From: Peribacillus loiseleuriae
GTDB lineage: Bacteria > Bacillota > Bacilli > Bacillales > DSM-1321
Direction of reading: 5' to 3'
Assembly: GCF_001183985.1 (NCBI RefSeq)
Contig: NZ_LFZW01000001.1
Location: forward strand, 3,024,970-3,088,969
Length of the DNA: 64,000 bases
The notes below the pieces were generated by a model. The model had not been told where the DNA came from and searched no databases. It saw nothing but the letters and a program-made list of their open reading frames with translations. A program made the position numbers and the translations under genes. Position 1 is the first letter of the stretch. Each line of letters begins with the position of its first letter. This document shows positions 8,960 through 18,343 of this stretch, one piece after another.

Positions 8960-9712
8960 TCATTCTTTAATATGACGTAAATTGCGAAAATGGACAACAA
9001 AGGTAATCGCAAACGTGATGATAATCAAAAAGAAAAACATTACATGAGAAATCTCAATATGAACGACAGAAAGGTACATTTTAACTGAGATAATAGCAAT
9101 CAATACGTATGCAGCCGTCTCAAGTTCAGGTACCTTGTCGATTAGTTTAAGGAAGACACCTGCTATGCCACGCATCATTAGCACACCAAGCATTCCGCCT
9201 ATCAACAATACCCATACTTTTTCACTGACACCAAAGGCAGCAAGCACACTGTCAACCGAAAACGCAATATCCATTAATTCAACAGCAACTACTGTTCCCC
9301 ATAGATTCCCGAACATTCTAATCAGGAAGCTTTCCTTAGACATTCCTTTTGTTTCTTCTTCACTTTCACCTTGTTTCGTTTTATCAATAAAATACTTAAT
9401 GGCAAGCCACGCAAGATATGTTGCTCCTAATACTTTTACCCACCATAGATTAATTAAGTAAACACCAAGTCCAATTGCAACGAATCGGAATGCATAAGCA
9501 CCAAGTAACCCATAGAAGAGTGCCTTTTTTCGTTGTTTCTTAGGTAGATGACGAACCATGACAGCGAGAACTAATGCATTATCCGCTGACAGCAAGCCTT
9601 CAAGTAAAATCAGTGTGCCAATTAACCCCCAGCTTACTGGGTCTGACAATACGTGTACCCACATCCCCCAATCAAAAAATTGAGCATATGTGTCCATAAT
9701 GCTTGTTAACAT
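8960..9712 (-). CDS. TerC family membrane protein (probable metal exporter)
   Basis: The 250-aa protein has about seven membrane helices and the TerC hallmark ENALVLAV-like block, here LLSADNALVLAVMVRHLP. The second acidic pair MDIAFSVDSVLAAFG is repeated in the C-terminal half. TerC proteins such as YceF and YkoY of B. subtilis export Mn2+ and help metallate secreted enzymes. I looked for a yybP-ykoY manganese riboswitch upstream and did not find one. A ribosome binding site before the ATG is not obvious (CCGGGATAGT). Confidence 0.88.
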   Translation of the reverse strand: MLTSIMDTYAQFFDWGMWVHVLSDPVSWGLIGTLILLEGLLSADNALVLAVMVRHLPKKQRKKALFYGLLGAYAFRFVAIGLGVYLINLWWVKVLGATYLAWLAIKYFIDKTKQGESEEETKGMSKESFLIRMFGNLWGTVVAVELMDIAFSVDSVLAAFGVSEKVWVLLIGGMLGVLMMRGIAGVFLKLIDKVPELETAAYVLIAIISVKMYLSVVHIEISHVMFFFLIIITFAITFVVHFRNLRHIKE

Positions 9713-10038
9713 ACTATCCCGGCTTTCTTGTTAAAATAAATACCATTCCTTTATTAGAATAGCGCAAGGTTCCTATTAAGAAACTCCCACATGCAATAGA
9801 CAAATAAGCTGAAGGCGAGTAAGCTTTTGCTCATCAGATTGATTGACATATGACTAGAGGGAGCCTGGCTACTTTCACTAGACATCAAAGCTCCATCAAA
9901 AAACCAGATACTTAATTCTTTTTAAAATGAAAAATGCGCTAATAGCAGCGCATTCTGTCTGACTATATCGATAGCATACGCCTATTGGACTAATGTTTCA
10001 AATGTTAGTTTCTCTCTTTCCATCAAAATAAAATACGT
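9713..10038. other. Spacer between ypjP and terC-like gene
   Basis: No coding frame is convincing. It holds the ypjP terminator hairpin (9931-9954). The remaining 200 bp upstream of the terC-like gene show no riboswitch or operator I can name. Confidence 0.4.
9931..9954 (-). terminator. Hairpin terminator downstream of ypjP
   Basis: Arms AATGCGCT and AGCGCATT enclose a 6-nt loop, and on the minus strand they are followed by TTTTCATTTT. It lies about 85 bp past the ypjP stop. Confidence 0.65.
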
Positions 10039-10665
10039 TCAAGAAAGATAGGTTCGCTCCGACCATTTTGGAGGTGTGTTTTTATCCCAATAAATTTTGC
10101 CTAAATCATAATGAGCAGCGAATCCATCATGATAAGTATGATAGTGAAAGTTGAACCAATATCCTTCTTGAGGCGGATTCTCTTGTCTTACATGAAAACG
10201 AATGATATCTTTTCCGGTATTTTCATTAAAAATATGAAAAATTTTCTCACTACGCCCTGAAGACGGACCTTTAGATATGGCTAACTGCACAAGCTCTTCT
10301 TCAGGAAATTTTACTGTCACTTCGGTAATCGCTTCTTCGATTTTGGGTAAAACAGCAAATTTAAATTCATCCTCAATCTTTGGACCAATCTTTTCACCGA
10401 ATTTCGTAAAGGCATGTTCCTCAGCCCTTGCCATCATTGATTCGATAAACTCACTTCGATCAAATATTCTTGTAGAAATCGGATCATCAGCTGATTCTAT
10501 TAAGGAATAGCCTGTACTTTCCGCTTCTTCAAAAATGTCCTTCTTCGAGTGTTTATTGGAATGCGCTTCTGCAAGCCAAGATATATCGGAAGGAGAAACC
10601 ATACCGAATGTTAAAACAGATACTAATACAACGAGGCTTTTCTTCAACCATCTCGATTTCTGCAT
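10039..10665 (-). CDS. ypjP: YpjP-like secreted protein
   Basis: 208 aa. The N-terminal membrane segment or signal peptide (KKSLVVLVSVLTFGMVS) is followed by a helical middle (SEFIESMMARAEEHAFTKFGEKIGP) and an aromatic C-terminus GYWFNFHYHTYHDGFAAHYDLGKIYWDKN. This pattern and the thyA/dfrA neighbourhood match the YpjP family of Bacillus, whose function is not known to me. The start ATG is preceded by GGAGGAGAGAAAAC. The product is probably exported or anchored. Confidence 0.82.
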   Translation of the reverse strand: MQKSRWLKKSLVVLVSVLTFGMVSPSDISWLAEAHSNKHSKKDIFEEAESTGYSLIESADDPISTRIFDRSEFIESMMARAEEHAFTKFGEKIGPKIEDEFKFAVLPKIEEAITEVTVKFPEEELVQLAISKGPSSGRSEKIFHIFNENTGKDIIRFHVRQENPPQEGYWFNFHYHTYHDGFAAHYDLGKIYWDKNTPPKWSERTYLS

Positions 10666-10854
10666 GATGTTTTCTCTCCTCCTTTATAATGTTCAATTCA
10701 TATATTATAATTTAGTTGGCATATTTCAGTTTTCATGACTAGTTATTAATATCTTCTAGTATACTGAATTTCTAAGGAAATTACGAAAAAATTGTATGTA
10801 AGGTTTTCATTATGAGAAAAAAGGATATTTGTATATAATAAAGAAATACCGCTT

Positions 10855-10894
10855 TCCTTCATTTTCTTATACATACGCAAAAGAGAATGAAGGA
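10855..10894 (+). other. Stem-loop upstream of the 24-aa peptide gene
   Basis: TCCTTCATTTTCTT (10855-10868) and AAGAGAATGAAGGA (10881-10894) pair at 13 of 14 positions. A TATAATAAAG-like promoter stretch lies just upstream. It may be a 5' leader structure of the small gene at 10959; no T-run follows, so it is not an obvious terminator. Confidence 0.4.
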
Positions 10895-10958
10895 TTATCT
10901 ATATCTGATGTAGAACTACTACTAGTAATCCATTGATTTGTAAAGGAGGAATTCATCT

Positions 10959-11033
10959 ATGGGATCGTCAGCGATTTTGATTCTTGTTATTATTTCACTT
11001 GTTTATTTCATTTATGAAGCGATTGCCGATTAA
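10959..11033 (+). CDS. 24-residue single-helix membrane peptide
   Basis: ATG at 10959 is preceded by AAAGGAGGAATTCATCT, a near-perfect ribosome binding site. The product begins MGSSAILILVIISLVY and ends EAIAD, one membrane helix with a short acidic tail. A rho-independent terminator follows within 35 bp, so it is a complete monocistronic unit. No family recognised; tiny membrane peptides of this kind in Bacillus are often sporulation or regulatory peptides, but that is inference. Confidence 0.7.
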   Translation: MGSSAILILVIISLVYFIYEAIAD

Positions 11034-11064
11034 TCTCTTGTATTGCCATGAATGAACTTTCTTC

Positions 11065-11112
11065 ACTTCTATTCTTGTTTCTATTCAGAAAAAGAAGTGG
11101 TTTTTCATTTTA
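11065..11112 (+). terminator. Terminator of the 24-aa peptide gene
   Basis: CACTTCT and AGAAGTG arms are followed by GTTTTTCATTTT on the plus strand. Confidence 0.65.
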
Positions 11113-11206
11113 ATAGCCTTAACTAGCCTTGTCATTAACAGATGGCAGGGTTTCTTTTACTTTCATTGAGTTTTTCATTTTAGATAGAGTAAAAGCCAAA
11201 CGCGAA

Positions 11207-11237
11207 GAAACCCGTCGAAAAAAAGGCGACGAGTTTC
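11207..11237 (-). terminator. Hairpin immediately after the YpiP-like methyltransferase gene
   Basis: GAAACCCGTCG (11207-11217) and CGACGAGTTTC (11227-11237) form an 11-bp stem with one mismatch, 2 bp beyond the stop. The T-run after it on the minus strand is poor, so the assignment as terminator is moderate. Confidence 0.5.
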
Positions 11238-11239
11238 GT

Positions 11240-12013
11240 TTATAATTGGATATAGCCATAATGAAATAAAGAGGTTTTCCTTTTGACTGTTGTGAACCCC
11301 AATTGTTCGAAGCGTTTACTTCGAAAATGATCCTTTAACACAACTCGGTTTTTAGCAACACGCTTTGCCTGCTCAATTGTTTCTTCTAGTAAATCTCCAT
11401 ACGATGCAAATTGGGCCAGCCCTTCCATACCTTCTGATTCTTCAATACGTTCTGTAAACATCGGATCAAAGTACACGACATCGAAGCTATTATCCGTAAG
11501 CGTCTTTAACACCTCATGATGATTGCCTGTATTAATGTCTATTCTTCTCATTGCAGCATCCATCAGTTCGATGCCGCTTTCCCACCGTGACAGACCTTGC
11601 CCAACAATAAAAGAGACAATCGGATTTTCTTCAATTGCTCTAATTTCCCCAATGGGTCCTGAGACATAGCTCGCGACGATGGCATCTGCCCCTAACCCGA
11701 GTGTACAGTCAAGTATCGAGGACCCTCTTTCAATTCCAGCAGCCGTTATATACGGATCTTCTTCACCGTTCATTATTCGTTTGATACGAACCATTGCGAT
11801 ATTCGGATGAAAAAAGAAAGGCGCACTTCCAGAAATCTTATGAAGTTCAAGTTTGTTTTTCCCCACTACTAGGCAATCCATTTCATAGTCTTGGTGCATT
11901 CTAGCTATAGAACGTTTATTCCTCTGGAAAAATGGAAATGAAAATTGAGCGGCAATATTTTTAGCTCGTTCAATATGTATATCATCGGTGCGACCAGCTG
12001 TTGTGACAAACAT
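11240..12013 (-). CDS. Class I SAM-dependent methyltransferase, YpiP/RsmJ-like
   Basis: The 257-aa protein has the SAM-binding block ILDCTLGLGADAIVAS and the motif VVYFDPMFTE, which matches the DPMFP-type motif IV of the YhiQ/RsmJ family that methylates guanosine in 16S rRNA. The N-terminus starts MFVTTAGRTDDIHIERA. It matches YpiP of B. subtilis by size and neighbourhood, next to brxA and ilvD. RNA methylation is inferred from the family; the target nucleotide is not shown here. The start is ATG 12013, with AAGGAGAGCTATC upstream. Confidence 0.78.
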   Translation of the reverse strand: MFVTTAGRTDDIHIERAKNIAAQFSFPFFQRNKRSIARMHQDYEMDCLVVGKNKLELHKISGSAPFFFHPNIAMVRIKRIMNGEEDPYITAAGIERGSSILDCTLGLGADAIVASYVSGPIGEIRAIEENPIVSFIVGQGLSRWESGIELMDAAMRRIDINTGNHHEVLKTLTDNSFDVVYFDPMFTERIEESEGMEGLAQFASYGDLLEETIEQAKRVAKNRVVLKDHFRSKRFEQLGFTTVKRKTSLFHYGYIQL

Positions 12014-12045
12014 GATAGCTCTCCTTATTAGTTAACTAAAAAGCA

Positions 12046-12091
12046 GTAGAGACTTATCAAGAAGGTCAGGCCCCGAGAAATAAGTCTCTAC
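12046..12091. repeat. Hairpin containing a partial palindromic element, copy E
   Basis: GTAGAGACTTAT (12046-12057) and ATAAGTCTCTAC (12080-12091) are perfect 12-bp inverted arms. They enclose AAGGTCAGGCCCCG, the end sequence of the dispersed element family. It lies between brxA and the methyltransferase gene and is likely a terminator-like remnant. Confidence 0.6.
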
Positions 12092-12106
12092 ATACTCCAT
12101 ACTAAA

Positions 12107-12544
12107 TTATTTATTTTGTTCAAGTGCTGTAAGAAGATTCTCCATTACTGCTTCCATCGGAAACCCTTCAATATCATGGCGTGGAATGAAGTGGATTACT
12201 TCTTTTCCTTTTAATAAAGCCATCGATGGTGAGGATGGTTCATAGCCTGTAAAATATTCACGCATTTTTGCCGTAGCTTCTTTATCTTGGCCAGCAAACA
12301 CTGTCACTATATGATCTGGTTTGTTTTCAGTATTTAACACTGCCTGTGTTGCTGCTGGGCGGGCAAGCCCAGCGGCACATCCGCATACTGAATTCACAAC
12401 AACAAGAGTAGTTTCATCTTTTACTGTATTCATGAAATTTACTACTTCTTCAGGAGTAGTAAATTCTGTAAAGCCCGCTTGAACAAGCTCAGCACGCATT
12501 GGTTTTACCACTTGTTTCATATATTCTTCATATGCCATTGACAT
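12107..12544 (-). CDS. brxA: Bacilliredoxin BrxA (YphP)
   Basis: The 145-aa DUF1094 protein has the characteristic CGC active site in VVVNSVCGCAAGLARPAA. BrxA removes bacillithiol from S-bacillithiolated proteins after oxidative stress. The sequence is close to the B. subtilis YphP as I remember it (MSMAYEEYM start, VFAGQDKEATAKMREYF, IPRHDIEG). It is next to ilvD, as in B. subtilis; ilvD has its own terminator, so the two are probably transcribed separately. Confidence 0.95.
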   Translation of the reverse strand: MSMAYEEYMKQVVKPMRAELVQAGFTEFTTPEEVVNFMNTVKDETTLVVVNSVCGCAAGLARPAATQAVLNTENKPDHIVTVFAGQDKEATAKMREYFTGYEPSSPSMALLKGKEVIHFIPRHDIEGFPMEAVMENLLTALEQNK

Positions 12545-12625
12545 AAGTAAATGCCTCCCTTATTTTCCTATACTCCATTAGAATACTATACATGTTAGCA
12601 ATTATGCAAAACAAACGGATGACCG

Positions 12626-12659
12626 AAAAGCAGCAGAATTTTTAGATTCTGCTGCTTTT
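12626..12659 (-). terminator. ilvD terminator
   Basis: Perfect 14-bp arms AAAAGCAGCAGAAT and ATTCTGCTGCTTTT, with a T-run on both strands. It lies 30 bp past the ilvD stop. Confidence 0.85.
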
Positions 12660-12690
12660 CTTGAATGTTGAATTGGTATCAGTCATTTTG

Positions 12691-14376
12691 TTAGATTTTG
12701 AATACGCCGCCTGTGCTAGCACTCGTAACAAGCTTAGAGTAACGTGCCAAATAGCCAGTTTTTACTTTTGGCTCAAAGCCTTTCCAGTTTGCTTTACGTT
12801 TTTCAAATTCTTCGTCAGAAACTTCTAATTGGATGGTACGATTATTCAAATCAAGTTCGATGATATCACCATTTTCTACAAATGCAATTGGACCGCCCTC
12901 TGCTGCTTCTGGAGAAATATGTCCAATTGAAATACCTCTCGACGCACCTGAGAAACGTCCATCTGTAATCAAACCAACTTTGGCTCCAAGACCTCTACCA
13001 ACGATTTGAGAAGTAGGCGCAAGCATTTCTGGCATACCAGGTCCCCCTTTAGGGCCCTCATAGCGGATGACTACAACATCGCCTTCTTTTACTTTCCCAG
13101 TTATAATTCCAGAAAGTGCGTCTTCTTGAGATTCGAAGCAGATTGCAGGACCTCTATGGTAGCCGCCAACTGCTGGATCGACCGCTCCAACTTTAATAAC
13201 TGAACCATTTGGCGCTAGGTTACCGAATAATACAGCAAGGCCGCCTCGCTCAGAATGAGGATTGTCTAATGGACGAATAACATTTTTGTCCAAGATTTCC
13301 GCCCCAGCAACATTTTCACGTAATGTTTTACCAGATACAGTTAGGCAATCACCATTGATTGCACCCGGCTTTTTAAGAATCTCATTAATGATGGCACTAA
13401 CGCCTCCTGCGTTATGAACATCTTCAATGTGATAATCTGATGCCGGAGCGATTTTTGCAAGATGAGGTACACGACTTGCAATATCATTGATACGTTCTAA
13501 TGAATACTCAATTCCAGCTTCATGTGCTAATGCAAGTGTATGAAGTACTGTGTTTGTTGAACCACCCATCGCCATGTCCAACGCAAACGCATTGTCAATT
13601 GCATCGATTGTTACGATATCACGTGGTTTAATATCCTTTTTGATAAGCTCCATTAATTGCGTAGCTGAGCGTTTAACAAACTCTTTACGTTCGGGAGCTA
13701 CAGCTAAAATTGTACCATTACCAGGTAGGGCAAGACCAAGACCTTCTGCCAAGCAGTTCATTGAGTTTGCAGTAAACATACCAGAACAAGAACCACATGT
13801 AGGACAAGCAAATTGCTCAATCTCTTGTAATTTTGCTTCATCAATTTTACCAGCTTGGTAAGCTCCAACCCCTTCAAAAACAGAGTTTAAGTTAAGTGGG
13901 TTACCTTCTTTATCCACACCGGCTTTCATTGGTCCACCACTAACGAACATTGTTGGAATATTGACACGAAGAGCCGCCATCATCATCCCTGGCGTAATTT
14001 TGTCACAGTTTGGAATACAAACCATTCCATCGAACCAATGCGCTGAAACAACAGTTTCAATTGAATCGGCAATAATCTCACGGCTTGGCAAAGAGTAGCG
14101 CATGCCGATATGACCCATAGCGATTCCATCGTCAACTCCGATTGTATTAAATTCAAAAGGTACACCGCCCGCTTCGCGAATCGCTTCCTTTACAATTTTT
14201 CCAAATTCCTGCAAATGTACATGTCCTGGAACGATATCAATATAAGAGTTACAAACTGCGATAAACGGTTTGCCGAAATCTTCTTCTTTAACGCCGGCTG
14301 CACGCAACAAACTACGGTGCGGAGCACGGTCGATTCCTTGTGTAATCATGTCACTTCTCATTTTTGGCGTAGACAT
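12691..14376 (-). CDS. ilvD: Dihydroxy-acid dehydratase
   Basis: IlvD dehydrates 2,3-dihydroxy-acids to the 2-keto acids of valine, leucine and isoleucine. The 561-aa protein has the Fe-S ligand cysteines in [11 protein letters not shown] and [17 protein letters not shown], and the C-terminal [23 protein letters not shown]. It is a stand-alone gene between terminators; ilvA is 7 kb away. A CodY-like box lies at 14428-14442. The ATG has only a weak GGGGGTTTTC upstream. Confidence 0.97.
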   Translation of the reverse strand: MSTPKMRSDMITQGIDRAPHRSLLRAAGVKEEDFGKPFIAVCNSYIDIVPGHVHLQEFGKIVKEAIREAGGVPFEFNTIGVDDGIAMGHIGMRYSLPSREIIADSIETVVSAHWFDGMVCIPNCDKITPGMMMAALRVNIPTMFVSGGPMKAGVDKEGNPLNLNSVFEGVGAYQAGKIDEAKLQEIEQFACPTCGSCSGMFTANSMNCLAEGLGLALPGNGTILAVAPERKEFVKRSATQLMELIKKDIKPRDIVTIDAIDNAFALDMAMGGSTNTVLHTLALAHEAGIEYSLERINDIASRVPHLAKIAPASDYHIEDVHNAGGVSAIINEILKKPGAINGDCLTVSGKTLRENVAGAEILDKNVIRPLDNPHSERGGLAVLFGNLAPNGSVIKVGAVDPAVGGYHRGPAICFESQEDALSGIITGKVKEGDVVVIRYEGPKGGPGMPEMLAPTSQIVGRGLGAKVGLITDGRFSGASRGISIGHISPEAAEGGPIAFVENGDIIELDLNNRTIQLEVSDEEFEKRKANWKGFEPKVKTGYLARYSKLVTSASTGGVFKI

Positions 14377-14427
14377 TTGTTGAAAACCCCCAATATATTA
14401 AATTAAATAATAAATAGCATTATTTTG

Positions 14428-14442
14428 TATTCTCTAAAAATT
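14428..14442 (-). promoter_or_regulatory. CodY-box-like site upstream of ilvD
   Basis: The minus strand reads AATTTTTAGAGAATA, three mismatches from AATTTTCWGAAAATT, about 50 bp upstream of the ilvD start. This is consistent with leucine/GTP-responsive CodY repression of branched-chain amino acid synthesis. Confidence 0.4.
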
Positions 14443-14490
14443 CTAACACAATTAAATCTAATTGAACATATGATATGTCAAAATAATAAT

Positions 14491-14545
14491 AAAAGGCTCT
14501 CTCTTTTTTATACGAACTTCTAAAAAAGAGAGAGCCTTTTTCTAT
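14491..14545. terminator. ypgR terminator (bidirectional)
   Basis: Perfect 20-bp arms at 14491-14510 and 14521-14540 (AAAAGGCTCTCTC with its complement), followed by TTTTTC on the plus strand. It lies after the ypgR stop. Confidence 0.85.
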
Positions 14546-14561
14546 TTATCTATGCATCATA

Positions 14562-15695
14562 TTATTCTTCTGCCTGTCTCGCTTCTGTCATTTGCTTCCA
14601 AACAGATCCTTTTGCTTCTTCCCCATTTTCAATCCGGTCTATTGCCATTTTTATTTGCAAAGCCACTTCGAATTCAGAATCTTTTTCCGCTTCTTTTAAA
14701 GCAGATAACACGCTTTTATCGCCAGATTCATAGAGGAACATCGCAGCACGCCATCTAACAATCTTACTTTTATCTTTTAAGGCAGATGCCATTTCCATCA
14801 TCGCTTCTGCAAATCCGAGATCAGATAAGCAATCTCCAGCCGTTCTTCTCACTGCTGGATTTTTATCATTTAAGCCAAGATAAAGAGCAGGTAATACTTT
14901 TCGATCTTCAATCATGCCTAGTAATACGACTGCTTCTCTACGTACGGATACTTTACTGTCTGACAGAGCTTTTTTTAGCAATGGAATATCATCTATAGTT
15001 GGATCTTCCATTTGCTCAAGTGCTTGATAGCGTTTTTCCCAGTTTTCATCCTCAAGCATCTCTGCAGTAAGCTTGATTTTAGCCCGTTTTACTAGTTCTT
15101 TTTTGTTGTCGTTCTCTTGCTTCGCTTGAGCTACAAGTTCATTTATCCGCTCTGGTGGATACGCAGCAATAAGCTCTTCAGATACTTCTGCACCAATTAC
15201 ATCCATATCTCCGTATCTGACGCCGTAGTCTTTCCATTTTCTTTGCAAAACAACATTATCATCTTGTTTTTGCGCTGCTTGAACAGCCTGAGCAAAGTTT
15301 TCCGGAAGGGCATAACGCTTTTCACTATTTCCATCATTAAGCTTAATTTGATATGGCAATCCTTTAAACTGCAAAATCGAAACATTGACTTCTCCATAAT
15401 GTTCGAGAATAATCTGTCCCGCTTCTTCATCGCTAGTATCTTCACCGAATACTTGGCGAACTTTAATCAAAATTTCTTGCCAATCATATTTACCATTTCG
15501 CTCAACGGCTAAGAAATCAGCAACATGATAAACGCCCTTGACACCATCGATATGTAAGATTTCGCGGATCAATTGCGGCGCTTTTTCGGCTTCCTCTTTT
15601 TTATAATTATTGCTTCTACCAGTTGGAAGCTCTTCGGTTAAGTTAATTTTCATCGTATTTGGGCTTGGTGTAGGTTCAATCGATATAATATTCAT
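14562..15695 (-). CDS. ypgR: YpgR-like conserved virulence factor with HEAT repeats
   Basis: This is a 377-aa protein. Residues 1-90 resemble the Nfu-type N-terminal domain (EPTPSPNTMKINL, then IDGVKGVYHVADFLAVER). A middle segment follows, then from about residue 210 HEAT-like repeats (RYQALEQMEDPTIDDIPLLKKAL, VRREAVVLLGMIED, VRRTAGDCLSDLG, VRWRAAMFLYES). The architecture is that of the Bacillus/Staphylococcus YpgR/CvfC family. HEAT repeats suggest protein binding; the Nfu-like part lacks an obvious CxxC. The biochemical role is not known to me. Confidence 0.85.
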   Translation of the reverse strand: MNIISIEPTPSPNTMKINLTEELPTGRSNNYKKEEAEKAPQLIREILHIDGVKGVYHVADFLAVERNGKYDWQEILIKVRQVFGEDTSDEEAGQIILEHYGEVNVSILQFKGLPYQIKLNDGNSEKRYALPENFAQAVQAAQKQDDNVVLQRKWKDYGVRYGDMDVIGAEVSEELIAAYPPERINELVAQAKQENDNKKELVKRAKIKLTAEMLEDENWEKRYQALEQMEDPTIDDIPLLKKALSDSKVSVRREAVVLLGMIEDRKVLPALYLGLNDKNPAVRRTAGDCLSDLGFAEAMMEMASALKDKSKIVRWRAAMFLYESGDKSVLSALKEAEKDSEFEVALQIKMAIDRIENGEEAKGSVWKQMTEARQAEE

Positions 15696-15798
15696 ACGTT
15701 CGCTCCTTTACACATATTTTTAGAATATGTGACTATAATTTATCATAATCTAGGGTTTAGACGCTTTTAGTGTGAATGATTAGTCATACCTATCCTAC

Positions 15799-17676
15799 TT
15801 ATTCCTCTAATTTCTCCGCTAAATATTCCCATCGTTCAAGCATATAATCAAGCTCTTCTTTCACTTTCGTCTCCTCTTCCATTAAGAGGCGAAGTTTATC
15901 AAAGTCACTTCCTGCTGTTGCCATTTCCGCGGTAATACTTGTTAAACGTTCCTCAGCTTTCTCCATCTTTTCTTCAATTTCTTCCCATTCCTTCGTCTCA
16001 GCGTAGGTCAATTTCTTTTTCTTTTTCTCAGAACGCTGTTGCTGTAATTGAACAACAGGCTTTTCAACAGGCTCCACTGCTATTTTTTCTTCTAAAAACT
16101 CAGAATAGCTGCCGTAATAATGACTGACAACAGCATTCCTTTTGAAAACAAACAGCTGGGAGCATGCTTTATCAAGAAAATAACGGTCATGTGAAACAGT
16201 GACGACTACCCCAGGGAACGTCTCCAAATAATCTTCAAGTACGGTTAATGTCTGAGTATCGAGATCATTGGTCGGCTCATCCAAAAGCAGGACATTCGGT
16301 GCAGACATTAGTATCTTCAATAAATAAAGTCTTCGTTTTTCTCCGCCCGAAAGCTTTCGGATTGGTGTACCATGAGTGTTTAGTGGAAAAAGAAATCGCT
16401 CGAGCATTTGAGCAGCAGATATATAGGTACCATCCTTCAAGGCAATCGATTCGGCTGTCTCGCGAATATATTCAATCATCCGCTTACTATCGTCCATATC
16501 TTCACTTTCCTGTGTATAGTAGCCGATTTTCACAGTTTGTCCTGTTTCAATCACACCAGAATCTATGTTTACTCTACCTGCCAAAATATTAAGCAACGTC
16601 GACTTTCCTGTTCCATTTTGACCGACGATACCAATTCTATCTCCTCGTTTAAATAAATAGGAGAAATTATGTAGAATCGTATGATTGCCGTATGACTTCG
16701 AGATGGACTCAAGCTCCAACACTTTTTTCCCTAAGCGTGCCCCGCTTAATTCGATATCAAGAGACCCTTGCTGCGATTTATTTTGTACATCGGATTCGAG
16801 GGTTTCAAAGCGTTGAATTCTTGCTTTTTGCTTCGTTGTTCTCGCTTTTGCGCCTTTTCTTATCCAAGCCAGCTCCTTTTTGAATAAGCTTTCCTTTTTG
16901 CTTCGTTCAATGCCTTCATTTTCTTCTCGGATTGCTTTTGCTTCTAGAAAATCGCCATAATTTCCTGTGTATTCAAATAGACTGCCACCGCTAAGCTCCC
17001 AGATTTTATCCGCTACCGTATCAAGGAAATAACGATCATGGGTTACAAAGAGAGCGGCACGCTTCGATTTCATTAAATATTCCTGCAACCATTTAATGCT
17101 ATCGTAGTCAAGGTGGTTCGTTGGTTCATCAAGAATAAGCAAATCGGTTGTTTCAATTAACGTTTTCGCTAACGCTGCCCGTTTTTTTTGCCCGCCTGAC
17201 AGCTCATCTAATTTCCTTGAAAAATCAGGGAGTCCGAGCTTTGTTAAAATCGTTCTAGCGTCAGCACTTGTATCCCATGCGTTTAATGCATCCATTTCCT
17301 GTTGTTGCTTTAATAACCTGTTCTGTAGCTCGGTATTATCCGAATCATTTTGCAATTTTTGTAGCGTGTTTTCATAGTCTTTAATGACTTTAAAAACAGG
17401 GTAGTCACTTTCATAAAGGAAATCCATAATGGTAACACCGCTAGGAAAATCTGGATCCTGAGATAAGTATGAAATGGAGTAGTCGTTAGGGTGATCTTTT
17501 TTCCCAGTGTCAGGTTCCTCAATTCCTGCGATGATATTTAAAAGTGTTGATTTTCCTGTTCCATTTACACCGATAATACCAATTTTATTGCCTTCAGAAA
17601 TTGAAAAAGAAAGGTCTTCAAAGACTAATTTTTCACCTTGCATTTTTGTTACGTTTTCCATTGCAAAAACTTTCAT
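15799..17676 (-). CDS. ABC-F type ATPase, Uup/YfmR-like
   Basis: 625 aa with two ATP-binding cassettes: Walker A GVNGTGKSTLL and GQNGTGKSTLL, signatures LSGGQKKRAALAK and LSGGEKRRLYLLK, Walker B LLILDEPTNHLD and VLLLDEPTNDLD. There are no membrane helices. A coiled-coil C-terminus (EWEEIEEKMEKAEERL) fits the Uup/YfmR subgroup, which acts on ribosomes or branched DNA rather than in transport. The ATG at 17676 overlaps the TGA of the upstream HD-protein gene (ATGA), giving translational coupling; the frame upstream to 17691 is not needed. Confidence 0.9.
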   Translation of the reverse strand: MKVFAMENVTKMQGEKLVFEDLSFSISEGNKIGIIGVNGTGKSTLLNIIAGIEEPDTGKKDHPNDYSISYLSQDPDFPSGVTIMDFLYESDYPVFKVIKDYENTLQKLQNDSDNTELQNRLLKQQQEMDALNAWDTSADARTILTKLGLPDFSRKLDELSGGQKKRAALAKTLIETTDLLILDEPTNHLDYDSIKWLQEYLMKSKRAALFVTHDRYFLDTVADKIWELSGGSLFEYTGNYGDFLEAKAIREENEGIERSKKESLFKKELAWIRKGAKARTTKQKARIQRFETLESDVQNKSQQGSLDIELSGARLGKKVLELESISKSYGNHTILHNFSYLFKRGDRIGIVGQNGTGKSTLLNILAGRVNIDSGVIETGQTVKIGYYTQESEDMDDSKRMIEYIRETAESIALKDGTYISAAQMLERFLFPLNTHGTPIRKLSGGEKRRLYLLKILMSAPNVLLLDEPTNDLDTQTLTVLEDYLETFPGVVVTVSHDRYFLDKACSQLFVFKRNAVVSHYYGSYSEFLEEKIAVEPVEKPVVQLQQQRSEKKKKKLTYAETKEWEEIEEKMEKAEERLTSITAEMATAGSDFDKLRLLMEEETKVKEELDYMLERWEYLAEKLEE

Positions 17677-18290
17677 ATTTGTACATCCCATTCTATATAA
17701 AATTGCTGTAAAAATTCCTGCATATACTGATTTCGCTTTTTTGCCAATTCTTTTGCTGTGTTTGTATGTAATTGATCCGCTATCTTCAATAATTTATCAT
17801 AAAAATGCTGGATCGTTGATTGCTTTGCCTCATTTGTGTCTAAATCTGGATGATGGATTGGATTGCCTACACTTCCACCATACGCAAATGTTCTTGCTAT
17901 TCCAATTGCACCAATTGCGTCCAACCGATCGGCATCTTGCACAATTTTTGCTTCAATGGAAGGTAGTCTGGATTGTCCTTTACTATACGAAATAGAATCA
18001 ATGATGGCCGTTATCTCGTCGATGGTCTGCTTCTCGATTTTGGAATGAAGAAACCACTCATTCAATACGCGCCAGCCATCTACTTCAGATTTATTTAATT
18101 TACGATCAGGTATATCATGCAATAATGCAGCTAACTCAATTGTAGGTACATGACCTTTTTGCTCTTCCTTCGCAATATGCAAGGCCAATTTTCTTACTCT
18201 GTCTATATGGAACCAATCATGTCCTGTTGTGTCATTTCCAAGCCTATTCTTTACAAAAAATTCAGCTTCTTCAATTAGGTCTATGTCCAT
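17673..18290 (-). CDS. ypgQ: HD-domain phosphohydrolase, YpgQ-like
   Basis: The 205-aa protein has the HD-superfamily metal ligands in HDWFHIDRVRKLALHI, LLHDIPDRK and KIVQDADRLDAIGAIGIAR. This is the YpgQ group of B. subtilis, a small-molecule phosphohydrolase (B. subtilis YpgQ has been studied as a nucleotide pyrophosphatase). It ends overlapping the start of the ABC-F gene, and the two appear to be one transcript. Confidence 0.88.
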   Translation of the reverse strand: MDIDLIEEAEFFVKNRLGNDTTGHDWFHIDRVRKLALHIAKEEQKGHVPTIELAALLHDIPDRKLNKSEVDGWRVLNEWFLHSKIEKQTIDEITAIIDSISYSKGQSRLPSIEAKIVQDADRLDAIGAIGIARTFAYGGSVGNPIHHPDLDTNEAKQSTIQHFYDKLLKIADQLHTNTAKELAKKRNQYMQEFLQQFYIEWDVQI

Positions 18291-18343
18291 CGTGTACTCC
18301 CTGGTCTTTTTCTTTCATATTGTATCATGCTGGAACGCTTTGG

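Noticed and set aside
9713..9960. Possible yybP-ykoY manganese riboswitch before the TerC-like gene
   Set aside because: The conserved GGGGAGUAGC-type and junction motifs are not present in the leader.
15117..15512. 131-aa plus-strand frame opposite ypgR, and similar long shadows opposite ilvD, tatC, topB and the ABC-F gene
   Set aside because: They lie antisense to genes with strong family matches and lack ribosome binding sites.
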